Positions 50,880 to 62,031 of a stretch of DNA of 64,000 bases are shown here, piece after piece; within the stretch, counting starts at the first letter, position 1, and each line of letters begins with the position of its first letter. The DNA comes from Chrysophaeum taylorii (Eukaryota > Sar > Pelagophyceae > Pelagomonadales > Pelagomonadaceae). Both the position numbers and the translations under genes were made by a program. The notes beneath the pieces are model-generated. The model did no database searches. It was not told where the DNA came from and saw nothing but the letters and a program-made list of their open reading frames with translations. The DNA is taken from assembly GCA_029834535.1 (NCBI GenBank), contig JAQMWT010000670.1, positions 372,001 to 436,000 of the forward strand. The letters run 5' to 3'.

Positions 50880-52330
50880 CTTACCGATGGTTGAAGAACA
50901 CGTAGTAAGACTCGGGCGGCGTGAGGTCCTCCTCCATGCCCATACCCTTGGGTGTTCGGCTCGAACTCATTCATCCGGACGACGTCGCTGAGCAGCTGCT
51001 CGAGAGTGCCGTTGAGGAGGCGCCGCGTTTGACGTCTTCGTCTCGTTGCCTGGCGCGAGCGAGGCCTCGCGAACCTTGGCAGAGTTGGTGATCTGCTGCT
51101 CGAGCAGACACGGTGTTGGTGGTTGGTGATGGCGGCTTTCGAGGGCCCATAGGCCTGCTCCACGTATTCCGCGCGGCTGCCTCGATGACGGCCATCCCGA
51201 CGTAGGTGCCGAGATCGTCGAGACCTAACGCTCGGGTCTTCGCCGTCGCGTCGCTGGCCTCGGCGTCGACTGGCGCTTCTCAACATCAGTATCGCTGGCG
51301 ATCTTATACGAGACGACGCCGGACAAGCTTGCTTGCTTTCGACACGCACGTTGGAGAAGATGCCGGCGTAGTACTTGTGGGAGCCAAACCGACCCAATTC
51401 GCGTTACGGCGCGAGCCCTTTGCTGCTGCTGCAACTTCGAGGTCTCTTTGGCCGCGGAGAGATCGCCGCGGCCTGGCCGTTCTCGAAGGTGTGGAGGCCC
51501 CAAGCTTCAATTACCTGGAGCATGGTCTTTATTTATTTCCGGATTCGCATCAAGTCATCGTAGAGCAGCGCTCGCCGAAGTCGGAGACCTTCGGTCTGAT
51601 CAACGCCGCGCGATAAAATTGGCCTCTCCGCGGACGCGTCGAACGGCTCGTACTCCGCCGTCGCCACGATCTGCAGGGAGTCTCCGTGTCTCGAAGAACG
51701 CCTGCTCGTTGATTCGCGCCATTTCGAGGACGGACCAGTCGCGAGGTCGCTCTCTGGGATGACGCCCCAAACCCCGTAAGGAGCCAACGAACGGCCATCG
51801 CGTTGGGATTAACGGCACCGTTGCGCGGTAGTCGCGTCGACAGAACTTCCACGCCGTGTCGGCAACCGCTGCCTTGGCATTTCCCTTCGCCCTGTCTTTC
51901 GCGCTTTGCAGCTTCGCAGCTTCGCGTCGCGCTGCTTCTCCCTCGCGGTATCGTGGCGCTCGATCAGGACGCGGAGTCGATATTCCCGACTCGTGGCATC
52001 GTACTTCATATCCGGGGCCTCCTTGGCCACGGAAGGCGTCGGCGTGGGACGTTTCCGTCTCGTGCTCGGCAACGACAGCGCGCGTCTGCTGCATCTTCTC
52101 GGCCACCTTGTTGATGATCTTGTCCTTCCGTGCAACCCGTTGCGCCGAGGTTAAAGGGGTCGTCGCGCGCGGCTCCGCATCACTACGCGCGCCGAGCGAC
52201 CATTTTTCCCCTTATTGGCGCTCAAGGCCACCGTCTTATCGACAACGTACTCAGCGGCGAGCGTCCCTGTCCGCTTCTTGGGGTCGGTCGTAAGGCATCT
52301 TCTGAACCAGCCTTGGGCGGGCGACCCCTG
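50880..52330 (-). pseudogene. Unidentified decayed coding region
   Basis: The minus strand reads as coding in shifting frames: VARKDKIINKVAEKMQQTRA (about 52140-52080), KYDATSREYRLRVLIERHD (about 52015-51960), VATAEYEPFDASAERPILS (about 51680-51625) and SGVVSYKIASDTDVEKRQS (about 51320-51265). It looks like one old, broken ORF, possibly from a mobile element. No diagnostic domain. Confidence 0.35.
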
Positions 52331-52340
52331 GTCCACTCTT

Positions 52341-52398
<58 letters not shown>
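52341..52398. repeat. (GACA)n microsatellite
   Basis: Fourteen GACA units, the last near 52398. Confidence 0.95.
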
Positions 52399-52559
52399 AC
52401 AGCCCGAACAGACAGACAGCTCGAAGAGTCGTAGAGCAAACACTTAATTGTTGTTTGGTCGGTGCTGCCGTCGAGTCCCGTCATCTTAATCTGGCTAATC
52501 GTCCATAGAAATTCCCATAGGCTCACCCGTTGCCATCGCCAGGCGCCCCACATAAGACC

Positions 52560-53650
52560 GACTCCTTGAACAACAAGGGTTTTCAAGTACGAACTAACTT
52601 CAGACCTCTCCCGAGTATGGGAGCCAGGCCGGACCGGCACGAACCTGTCCGGTATCACGGAGAAAATTCACGCAGTTGGGGCAGAGGCGAGGGACGAGGA
52701 CTTGTTGATGGCGGACCGCCACTGCGGACCGCGGTCTTGTGCGAGGTCGTGCAAGAGCGTCGCAGGCCGCGGACGTGTTGGTCCACGAACAATCGACCTG
52801 TCCGTCGCGTTCTGCCCAACCGAGCGAACCCCATCGCGGCGCGGACTTTTTTCCGGGTGCTAACCGGCCAGCCCGGGAGGCGAGCAGGCACCGTCTCACT
52901 CCGGGACGGCAGGGGCCGCCGCAGGGAGCAAGCGTGTTAGGCGCCGTCCTCCTCCATCGCAACCATACGGTTAGCGATCGCAGGGTTCAAGTACGAACAA
53001 AGCCTGACTTGTGGGGGATTTTAAAGTCGACTGCTGCTAAACTTAAAGGGGGGGAGGCTAACTAACTAACTTCAGACCTCTCCCGAGCATGGGAGCCAGG
53101 CCGGACCGACAGGAGCCAGTCCGGAATCACGGGCCTGTAGACGAGGAGCGCCGAAAGGTCGGTCGGCGGAGAGTGACCATCAAGCTTGTCGCCATGCGAG
53201 GAGGAGACCGCGATGTGACTGACAACCAATTCGTCGATAACCTTCCGTCTTCGCCCCCCGGCCATACCCCGTCCCACTGCGAACGTTCCGGCTGCCAACC
53301 GGCCCGCCCGGGAGGCGACTAGGTGCCAACCTACGCCGGGAGGGCGGATGCCCTCGCAAGGCTCAGGATTCATGAGGCACCGTCCTCCATCGCAACCGTA
53401 GTCGGCGGCGATCAGGGTAAGGAAACGTAAGAGCAACCTTTTTTGAGTTTTGATAACCGGCCGCCTGTATCCTATAACCGCGCGGTTGCGATGGAGGACG
53501 GTGCCTTCTGAACTTGCCGGATATCCATCCTCCCGGCGTAGGTTGGCACCCCCGGAACGTTCGCAGTGGGACGGGTAATGGCCGCGGGGCGCAGAGGGGG
53601 AGGTTAACGACGAGATGGTTTTCGGTCTCTGCGTGGCGACAGGCGTCAAA
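52560..53650. repeat. Local repeat family, three copies, one inverted
   Basis: CTAACTTCAGACCTCTCCCG then TGGGAGCCAGGCCGGACCG occurs at about 52591-52638 and 53068-53115. GCCCGGGAGGCG and GGCACCGTC...CCATCGCAACC occur at about 52871-52970 and 53300-53400, and the latter again in reverse at about 53481-53580 (GGTTGCGATGGAGGACGGTGCC). No coding motif. Structure suggests a dispersed or foldback repeat with the two right-hand copies forming an inverted pair. Confidence 0.65.
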
Positions 53651-54005
53651 TCACCCTCGATAGCGCCCCTCGTCTCTTGTCCCTGAGATCCTGCGCGCTT
53701 CGGTGTTGAGATTAATAATGCCTACGCTCTGGGCTGGCCTCGAGTTTGTTATTCCGAGCGAGCGATGCGATGTGAGGCGTCGACACTGTTGTTCTCGCAG
53801 TACGACCGAACTTTTTTTTTGAATGCGGGCCTCGACGAAGAATGCAACCCCGGACGTCACGAGGAGCTCGTGTCGTGTATTGCGTAAAAAACTTTGCTGT
53901 TCTCAACCATGGTAGTAGAAATGTGCTATATATCCGAGAAGAAAAAGTCAGAAAAGAAAGATTGGGTGGCCAGTAGTCATCAATCAAAGATACATTATCT
54001 GCGCT

Positions 54006-54731
54006 ATGATCCGCGCGTCGTCCAAGCCGTCGACGGTCCCCCTTCCCAAGCACGAGGCCGACGGGTCGGGGAGGGACATGTACATGTCGGGTCTCGAGCG
54101 GTGAGGAAAGGGTGGGTGACGCGTTGTGTGTGAGCACGTCCCCAGGCCGCCGATTAGCTGCAAGATGGCGATCCAGGCGCCGCCGTGTCCAATGCGCGGC
54201 CGCACGGACCCGATTCCCACATATCAGGCCTCCGGAAGCGGGCGTGATCTCCACATGCGGGAGGGTGGGCCAATCCCCGCGACGGGTAAGTCCAAGTTCA
54301 GCGAACGGCCACCCGTCTCGCCGCCCCGACCCGCGCGTCCGCGCACTGATCCGCCCGTGCGCTACTGGAACGACGGTACCGGTCGCGACATGCATCTGAG
54401 CCGCGACCGTGCGCCCCCGGGGCTCCTCACAAAGCGGCCGCGCACGCAGGGCAAGGGCTGCGTCCGGACCGACTTGCTTCCGCCGTTTTCGCCGAGCGGC
54501 TCGGGTCGCGACACGTTTCACCGCGTCGAGTACGGCGAAAAGCCCGACCCGTGGGTGCTCCGCAGCTACCCGACGCCCGTCTCCAAACGCGCGCCCTCGA
54601 GGCGCCAGAACGTAGACGACCGCCGGCGTCAATTGCGTACCGCGCGACGCCTGAGCTCGCCAAAGCCAGTCCATGCCAACATCACCCCCGGCCTGATTAA
54701 GGCCGGCTCCTTCCTTCGCGCCTTTCCCTGA
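54006..54731 (+). CDS. GSGRD-repeat protein
   Basis: Two exons (54006-54100 and 54146-54731) joined over a 45-nt GT-AG intron give 226 residues, TGA stop. The protein is Pro-, Arg- and Gly-rich with a repeated motif: DGSGRDMYMS, GSGRDLHMREGG, DGTGRDMHLSRD and GSGRDTFHRVEYGE, each followed by Pro-rich spacers. Short DGxGRDxY-type repeats of this kind occur in axoneme-associated proteins as I recall, but this could not be checked, so a ciliary role is only a guess. Mostly disordered otherwise. Confidence 0.6.
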
Positions 54732-55333
54732 AAGAGGAAAGCATAGCGCGTACTTTGTTTGTTTGTTTGTTTGTTTGTTTGTTCCAAAGAACCTGAAGAG
54801 AGGGCGCGGGCCGGCGGTATTGTTTATGTTGTCACGGGCAGGGCACGGCACGCGCGGGTATCAATAACAATGGACAGTGTTGTGAGAAGGAGACACGGTT
54901 GAACGTGCCGCAGTGCTGGAGGGGGGCGGGGACCCCCCCCAAGCTCGTCGTTTGCGTCGTTGTTGTTTTTTTTGATCATCGTTGCCGTTATTAGTCGGGG
55001 TGGGGAGGTCGGATGGTGATGGTGATGGTGTGATGGGGATACCCCCCTTGAAGCGTGGTCCGTCCGCCAAGCCAGGCTATGTAGTGCTGTTGCCGGGGCG
55101 GACGGGGTGTGTGTCCTCGAGAGGGGCGATGTTCGTTTCGATCGTTTCGACGGTTCGTTTTGTTGTTCGTGTGAGCGCGCGCGTTGGCGAGCCGACAACA
55201 CTCTCTCTCGTCTCGTCTCATTCTCCCGTCCGTGAACAGGAGGAGGGCAAGATCAAGATCGCGATGAGAAGAGGTTGTGGATTCGCATGGAGGATGTTGA
55301 GAAAGGTGAAGAATCGTCGGCGGTTAGGTTAGG
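54732..55333. other. Spacer with (GTTT)n
   Basis: GTTT tetranucleotide repeats at about 54755-54783; open frames on both strands show no motifs. Confidence 0.5.
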
Positions 55334-56104
55334 CTAGGCGACTCCGTTTTTGCGACAGACGAGGAGCGTCGAGTTGCACCAGCCAGTCCAGATTCGGCCG
55401 AGGGCGCGCGTTATGGCGATTTCGGCGGGCTTGAGGGGCTCCCACTCGAAGGCGGTTCCGCGGAGGTAGCGGAAGAGGGCGCCGTGGCCGTTATCGTCGC
55501 GGTACCACGGGCTGAGCATCGGGACGTACGGGAGCACGGATATGTAGCCGATCCCCCGGACGTCGCCGATGTTGGTGCCGCCGTCGACGAGAATGTCTCG
55601 CCACTCGTCGAGAGTGAATCGAACCGCGTGCTCGGGGTAGTGGAGGTGGTCGAGTTTAAGGCGGTCCATGCGGTAGAGCTGCGGGACGACGGCGAGGATG
55701 GCCCCGTGGTCGGGGATAACGGCCTCGCAGGCCGCCATGACGCGCTGGATGTCGCGTTCCTTTCCGGTAAGATGTTCGAGGACGTCGAGCAAGAGGATGA
55801 CGTCGGGTTGCCAGGGAAGCAGCTCGCTTTTCTCGTCGAGTTCGCGCACGTCCATCACGATGTCCGGCTCGAAGGCCGCCTCGTAGTCGATCCCGCAGTA
55901 CTCGAACTGGACGTTGTTCGCTTCCAGGTACAGCCTGGAGATGGCCGTCGAGCAGCCGAGGTCGAGGATCCTCGCGGGCCTGTTCAGAGTCGCGGATATT
56001 TTGCGGATTTCCTCGGAGACGACGTCGAACTTGGCCACGCCGTAGAGATTAGGTTTCTGTCCGACGAGGCGCTGGACGAGATAGGGCGAATGCGTGACGG
56101 GTGG

Positions 56105-56136
<32 letters not shown>

Positions 56137-57544
56137 CCTGGTCGTCCTCGTCGACTTGCCGCCGCGGCGCGTCGTCGCTTTTGAATGGGCTGTGGCGAAG
56201 GCCTTCCCCCACTCGGGCGGGCACCGCGTTGGACGGCGCGGTCGAGAGGTGGGCTCGGGCGGCGGCGACGCGCGGCAGGGTTCTGGTCCAGGTCATCATG
56301 GAAGGAGGTCCCATCGCCACAGCTTTTTTTGCGATTTCGGCGGGGAGATGCTGCTCGGCATGACTGGCGGCACGACTGGCGGCAAGAGTTGGCTGGTCGC
56401 GGAGCTCGAGCCAGAGGTCGGCACAGTTCTGCTCCTCCTCGCGAGTGATGCCCCTGACGCCGGCGACGCTTTCGGGGGTGCTGGCGAGGTTCCGCATCAA
56501 GACGATGAGCTCGGCGAGCACGGGCTCGACGATCTCGTCGGGGACGCTCTGGGAGCCGGGCACGAAGTTGGCCGGGAAACCGCGATTGACGAGGTAAATC
56601 TGACGCTCGTTAAGCGGGAGGTGAAAAGCGTCGATCGCTGGCGTGATGGGTGCGCTGTCGACCGCGGTGTCTTGGAGGTAGTCGACGTCGATCTCGAGCT
56701 GGCGCGAGGACGCGGAAGCGACGAGCGCGCCGTCGGGCAGGAGATCGATAACTTGGGGCGTCACGGATCGACGGCCGGTCGCGCCGACGACGAGGTCGCT
56801 CCGGGAGATCCAATGCGGGTCGATGTAGGTCGATGCTACAAAGCCGTCGAGTCGCGCCTCCATGACTTTGAGCGGGTCGATGTCGACGATCGCCGGGATG
56901 ACGTCGAGTCGCTTGAGCGCCGCCGCGACGCCGAGGCCGATCCAACCGGCGCCAAAAACGGTGGCCTGTCGGCCCGCCGCCGCGAGGCCGAGGTCGCGGT
57001 AGAGTCCGTCCAAGCACCGCGCGACCGTCTCGCCGCACCGCTTAGCCTCGAGGCGCTTGACGTCGCTCGCCGCGCAATGGAGAACAGGGAACTTGAGCTG
57101 ATCGAGCGACTCGGCGCGCCATACCCCCTGCTTCGTGATTTCGACGACGCCCTTGACCAAATGGAGGCGGTCCCCGAAGTGCGCGTGCAACAGAGGGACC
57201 ACGAAGCCGCCGCATTCTTGCACGATGAGCTTCTGGTCGAAGCGCTCGCAGTTGTCGAGCGACTTGTCGAGCTCCACCAGCAGTCGGTCTTCCGTGTCCT
57301 CGATCGTCGGCTCGACGTGCACCACGTCGGCCCCGAACCGCGCTTGCCACGTCTCCAGCACGCCCGGCCGGTTCGACGAGTAGGGAATCCCGACGATCGC
57401 GTCGTATGCCACGAACGGCTCGAGGGCTTCGAGCATGCGCCGAGTGTCGTCGAAGAGGTGCGAGAGGATCAGGTATCGGTGGCGCGGATCAAGCGGGTAC
57501 GCGACGCGCTCGGCGACGCGCTTGAGGAGCGAGCTAGGACGCAT
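55334..57544 (-). CDS. SAHH-like / SAM-methyltransferase fusion
   Basis: 736 residues from ATG, one exon, TAG stop. The N-terminal half (to about 370) resembles S-adenosylhomocysteine hydrolase: QECGGFVVPLLHAHFGD, LVKGVVEITKQGVW (family Glu kept), FPVLHCAASDVKRLEAK, the NAD-binding loop ATVFGAGWIGLGVAAAL, DLVVGATGRRSV and YLVNRGFPANF. The Lys and Asp of the usual catalytic KxxxD pair do not align, so hydrolase activity is doubtful. A Gln/Glu-rich linker leads to a class I methyltransferase (about 490-736): RILDLGCSTAISRLYLEANN, CGIDYEAAFEPD, PDVILLLDVLEHLTGKERD, HYPEHAVRFTLDEWRDIL. The pairing suggests a methyltransferase that senses or clears its own product. Confidence 0.8.
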
Positions 57545-57670
57545 TGAGGATAATAAGTCCACAAAATAACAACAAGGATACGACCACGACGATCAAACAA
57601 ACTGCCGACGACGACGACGACTTCTTACTTAGTAGTACGCGACCCAACTATCAGAATTCTCGACAAATAA

Positions 57671-57925
57671 ATGGGCAGGTTTCGCCCTTTGAAGTTCGGA
57701 TACATAACGGATCTTTCCCGTCTCGACTCGAGCCTATACAAGATTGACGACGTCTTCCCGGATATCGGCGAACGCGCCGGCCGTCCGCGCGACAAATCTC
57801 TCGTGTCCGTGCGCCTGCACCTTGAAATCGTATCATTGCTGTCGCTCCTGCAACAAGCAATCGATCGCACCCGCGCGCGCGTGCGTACGACGCTCGCGAT
57901 GAACCGCGCGCTTTGCCGTATCTAA
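57671..57925 (+). CDS. Small hypothetical protein
   Basis: 84 residues from ATG to TAA: MGRFRPLKFGYITDLSRLDS, then SVRLHLEIVSLLSLLQQAID and a basic tail. It reads as coding but has no recognised family and no independent support. Confidence 0.3.
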   Translation: MGRFRPLKFGYITDLSRLDSSLYKIDDVFPDIGERAGRPRDKSLVSVRLHLEIVSLLSLLQQAIDRTRARVRTTLAMNRALCRI

Positions 57926-59369
57926 TCCTCCGTCACTCAACGAGTCCCAACAGGGACGCACGCGATCCGACAACTACACAAGACCTAACGATCGAACGAA
58001 CTCTTTCTCCTTCTTCACGAACTCACCTTCCTTTCTTTCTCTAACTACTACAACAACGCCTCCCCTGGATACTACGATCTTACTCTAGTACATAGTAACT
58101 CTCCTCGCATTTTCTTTTTTCCCGCCAAAGACGCCATTTCATTAACCACGCCACAGAACAACACCAGAGCCGAGAGTTGGCATCATCATCATCCTATGCT
58201 CCCGCTACGCCGGCCCGGATTCTCTCTCTCTCTCTGTCTGTCTGTCTGTTCGCGGACGTCATACATCCATCACCGCCCTTGTTCTGCGACGCCCGCCACG
58301 GAATCGCGACTCTCGTCACACCTCTCTCGACACGGTGCACCTCTGTTGGCAGGCACGGCGTCTCCTCCACGTAGTGACACGAGGGGGCGGTCCGGCATCT
58401 CCTCCTAGTCGTGAGTGAGCGAGTGAGTGAGTGAGTGACACGACGGGGGTGTCGTACGACGCCTCCTCCTTGGAGTGGAGTGGAGTGGAGTGGATTGGAT
58501 AGGAGCGGGCTGACTCACTCCCGACGGTAGGGCCTGTGGACAGACGCGTCATCGTCCGAAGAGGCTCAACGCTATTTTTCCAGGAGAAGAGCACATCCGA
58601 AAAGCGAGAATCAACACCTTTTCTGTGGGGAATCATGACGTCACGAAGCCGAAATGATCCAAGAATGTGAAGAATGTGGAGAAGCGTGAAACTTGGAAGA
58701 CTGCTCACGGCGCGAAGCTTCCATCGCTTTCAGGCCCGCACCTCACCAACTCCTCGCCGCCCTTGCCTCACGGCCTGCCACGGCGAGTGTTCTCGCCTCG
58801 AGACGCTGAGCCGCGGAAAATTTGCGATTCCGAAAAGCGCCGAAACCCTAATCGAGCGCGAACCAGGGAAGACGGTGGCGAATAAGAACGCCACTCAAGG
58901 AGCGCGCTCAGCTGATACCCACGTCGCAACGAACGAAGCGGCGTTCTTATTGCATTCGTTGCCGCTTGTTTTTTTTTCAGTGGCAGTTGCTTCCGCAAGC
59001 TCGTCGTCGTCGACGACCCCATTGTCAGTGCAAACTTGGCCATTTCCACCCATGGGCGAGTCTGGTCGGACAGCAGACTCCATAGCGAGTTGAAGAGACA
59101 GTCGGTCGATGGAACTGACACTCTGACTGTCTCTGAACTCAACGCAAAGCTTGGCCCAAAGAACGCGCGAGCAGAATTCTGTGATACCAGGCAGGGGCTG
59201 TACCGTCGCCATTATCGTACAGACGACGGCCTGCGCTGTGCCTACTTTACTTTCTTCCCGGGCGGAAGGCTCGCAGCAAGTACGTGGACATCAGGACGAT
59301 TCGCTTCCCCGAGGATGGCAAGCGAGCTTGATATCGCAACTGGCGACGGCGGCCATACGACCAAGACCA
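57926..59369. other. Spacer, partly coding-like
   Basis: No gene recognised. TCTC/TGTC repeats near 58214-58250, GAGT repeats near 58415-58437 and GGAGT repeats near 58474-58493. Confidence 0.35.
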
Positions 59370-59945
59370 AGGCCATCATCCCCCAGCCGGGTACAGCCAT
59401 CATCGACTGGCTTCTTGGGCCCTGTCGAACAGCGGCTACGTAGCTACGGCACCGTCGCCGGCCTCGTCGTTGGTGCCTTCGGCGAGGCCAGCGCGGCATG
59501 CCACGCCCTCGCCAAAACATGCGCAGAGCGCATCGCTGCGCGAACCTGGGTTGGCAAGCGGCTGCGCCAACTTCACAGAGGCAGAGGCGGCCCAAACTCG
59601 CCGCATCTACCGTGAGTGGGGGATCGCCAACGCATTGGGCCGGGCACGCTGTGCCCTCACCGCCCTCGGCTATGTCGCCGCCTCGGGGAGCCCCACCCAG
59701 GCCTCCCGATCCCAGCAGGACGTCGCCCTTCGTCGCACGTACGTCCGGCGGCAGCATGCGTACGACCTACGGGCGGGGCCCGTCCTCGTCCTCTCTTCGC
59801 CTGCCCCGCGCCTCGGCGATGACCCCGACTAGGTCCCGCATACCTATCTACGCCCGTCGTGCACATCCCTCCTACCCCAGAAACCCGCGCACATCCTTCA
59901 TGCACTGAACACCCCCCCCCCCTCGTAGCAGTCGACCTTTTAAAG
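59370..59945 (+). mobile_element. Partial cassette: conserved ORF and one satellite-like unit
   Basis: From about 59370 (AIIPQPGTA) the sequence matches the cassette-encoded ORF: GPVEQRLRSYGTVAGL-like, GAFGEASAACHALAKTCAE, RRIYREWGIANALGRARCAL and RTYVRRQHAYDLRAGPVL, ending GDDPD-TAG at 59832. A diverged reverse satellite-like unit follows (59833-59945). No helicase fragment is attached. Confidence 0.6.
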
Positions 59946-60071
59946 ACCGAGGCCAAGTCAGAGCCTCGACCCCTAGAGCGGAGAAGTGCCCCGACCTGGT
60001 GACAATCTCGGCACTTCATTGAAAGTACGTCTACGACGTCTTCATGGAGGGCCTGAAGTCGCTATTTAAAA

Positions 60072-60734
60072 ATGTTCGCTGGCGAACAATATCAAGGCCA
60101 CGCCGTCTGCCATCAAGGAGGCGACAGCTCCCGCGTCCGCCCCCGGTGGGAGACGAAGCGCAATTTGCCGCGATTGTTAGGGATCCACAATAAGCCTTTT
60201 TCGCCGGAGCTCAGGTGCGATCGAGAGCGCGTCCGAGCCGCGTCGTTCAAGTCGACACTCGAAGACGCAAAGCGGTACCGCTACCCACGTCTCGAAGAAG
60301 CCGCGGCTCACGCCTCCGATGAGCAAGAGTTCATCAACGTCCGCAATGAAGTCGACGTCGGCTTTCAACGGCTGTCCGACTTCGTCAAAACGTTCGAGCG
60401 GCGCCTCGCCAAGACAACGCGGCCCGCGTCTGACGAGGAGGTAGCACAAGCCAAATCAACCGCCAAGGAAAAGGTCGAGGCCGCTATGAAATTGATCGCA
60501 ACGTTCTACCAGTCCTTGCCCGAGGCCCAGTTGCTCAGGCGGACGCGCACGCAACTGCTCGCCGACCTGACCCAAGTGAAGTACAGAGGCCGCCATGCGC
60601 TGAAAAAGCAACCGATGCTCCAGGCGGTCTGCAAGCTTTTCGGCATCCCAGACCCTTGCGCTCCTCCTCCCCCCGCCGGCGCCGCCGCCGCCGCCGCAGC
60701 CGCCCCGATGCCGATGGAGCTGGACGACGACTAG
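60072..60734 (+). CDS. Helical protein of unknown function
   Basis: 220 residues from ATG to TAG. From about residue 45 it is strongly helical and charged: ASFKSTLEDAKRYRYPRLEE, EFINVRNEVDVGFQRLSDFV, TAKEKVEAAMKLIATFYQSL, LRRTRTQLLADLTQVKY. It ends with a Pro/Ala run and an acidic PMELDDD tail. The first 45 residues may be out of frame relative to a possible upstream exon. Sits between repeat cassettes and may be repeat-associated. Confidence 0.4.
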   Translation: MFAGEQYQGHAVCHQGGDSSRVRPRWETKRNLPRLLGIHNKPFSPELRCDRERVRAASFKSTLEDAKRYRYPRLEEAAAHASDEQEFINVRNEVDVGFQRLSDFVKTFERRLAKTTRPASDEEVAQAKSTAKEKVEAAMKLIATFYQSLPEAQLLRRTRTQLLADLTQVKYRGRHALKKQPMLQAVCKLFGIPDPCAPPPPAGAAAAAAAAPMPMELDDD

Positions 60735-60744
60735 TCGCCGCCAG

Positions 60745-61930
60745 CCTTGTTTGTTCGTTTGTCTTTAAATGTCGACAAGTGCAGGCCAGTAAGTTCACCT
60801 AGTCCCAATCTCAAACCCCAGTAAGTTCACCTGGTCCCAGTAAGTTCACCTACAGTGCGCGTGTAGACACCGGGAGGGGGCTTATCGGTATTGCGCAGCA
60901 CGTGTGGGGTAAAAGATGTGGAAGTTCGCGTGAAGTTCAATTGTAGCCAAAGCTACAAAGGTGTGCAAACGAAAATGTAGATTTCCGGTATAACGTATAG
61001 GGTGGAGTCGTCGACTCAGAAGAGCATATTCTCGGGGTTGCCGGTCGACAGAGAGCCACGTAGAGCTGGACGTGGCAGAAGACGGGCTTGGGCAAGAGGA
61101 CGCCGACCTTGCGGGGCGTCTGCCTCTGGCTCTTGTTGATCGTTTGGCGTCGGTGGGGCTTGAGGGATACAGGTTGGAGGAGCCTCGGTGACACGACACT
61201 ATCGATGATGTATCGGGTGCCGTTGCAGTGGCCGTACGACGGGTCGAGGTTGCGAAGACCATAAGCTCGCGATCAAAGTCAGCATGCCGTTGGCTGTCAG
61301 GGAGTTGAAAACTCGACTGTAAAGAGCGAGGCGTCGTCTTCCGACCCAACCTAGTCGGCCGAAAAGAACTCCGACGCCTCGTCTCCGGGGGGAAAAGGCC
61401 GCGGTCATGCGCGCGTTGTCAGCATCGACAACATCACTTCGACGGGGCGTGATAATGGCGCGCTGGCTAAAAGAGCCGCCGCGGGTCGTGGAAACAGTCT
61501 GCGAGGTCGCCGTCGACGGCTTGGAGGATCAATGCCTGCCTGGCTCGCGGGCCTACCTTATCCTTACCCTAAATCGGTGGACAACCCCTGCCGCCTGGGG
61601 GAACCCCACCCAGGCCGCCCGATCCCAGCAGGACGTCACCCTTCGTCGCACATACGTCCGGCGGCAGCACGCGTACGACCTACGGGCGGGGCCCGTCCTC
61701 TCTTCGCCTGCCCCACGCCTCGGCGATGACCCCGACTAGGTCCCGCGTGCTTATCTCCGCCCGTCAGGCACATCCCTCATACCCCACAAACCCACCCACA
61801 TCCTTCATACTCCCCACACACACCCCCCTCTTACCAGTCGACATTTAAAGACAACCCCCCTCTAAGCAGTCGACATTTAAAGACAAACAGACAAACAGAC
61901 AGACAGAGAGACAAACATCTGTCGATTAGT
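60745..61930 (-). mobile_element. Repeat cassette copy C
   Basis: Iterons (60788-60860), helicase fragment on the minus strand (about 61540-61010; CNGTR region degraded, INKSQRQTPRKVGVLLPKP kept), conserved ORF stub on the plus strand (about 61595-61739), then reverse satellite-like units (61740-61920). It abuts copy D head to head at about 61930. Contains a small hairpin insertion (60912-60997) absent from copy B. Confidence 0.7.
60912..60997. mobile_element. 86-bp hairpin-bearing insertion in cassette C
   Basis: Copies B and D read straight through GGGGTAGGGTGGAGTC (D on the other strand); copy C has 86 extra bp flanked by TA. The insert contains the perfect hairpin TTGTAGC-CAAA-GCTACAA. 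Probably a tiny non-autonomous element with a TA target duplication. Confidence 0.55.
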
Positions 61931-62031
61931 AGTTAGGACTGCTAAGAGGGTGTGGGGGGGGCATGAAGGATGTGGGTGGGTTTGTGGGGTAGGAGGGATG
62001 TGCCTGACGGGCGGAGATAAGTACGCGGGAC

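Noticed and set aside
53712-54851. Long minus-strand open frame of about 380 residues
   Set aside because: It has no motifs, overlaps the spliced GSGRD-repeat gene on the other strand, and mirrors its codon pattern.
55484-57547. Long plus-strand open frame of nearly 690 residues
   Set aside because: It is the mirror image of the SAHH-like/methyltransferase gene; GC-rich coding often leaves the opposite strand open.
59036-59443. Open plus-strand frame upstream of the partial cassette
   Set aside because: Its end runs into the cassette ORF in the wrong frame and the first part has no motif, so a gene is not supported.
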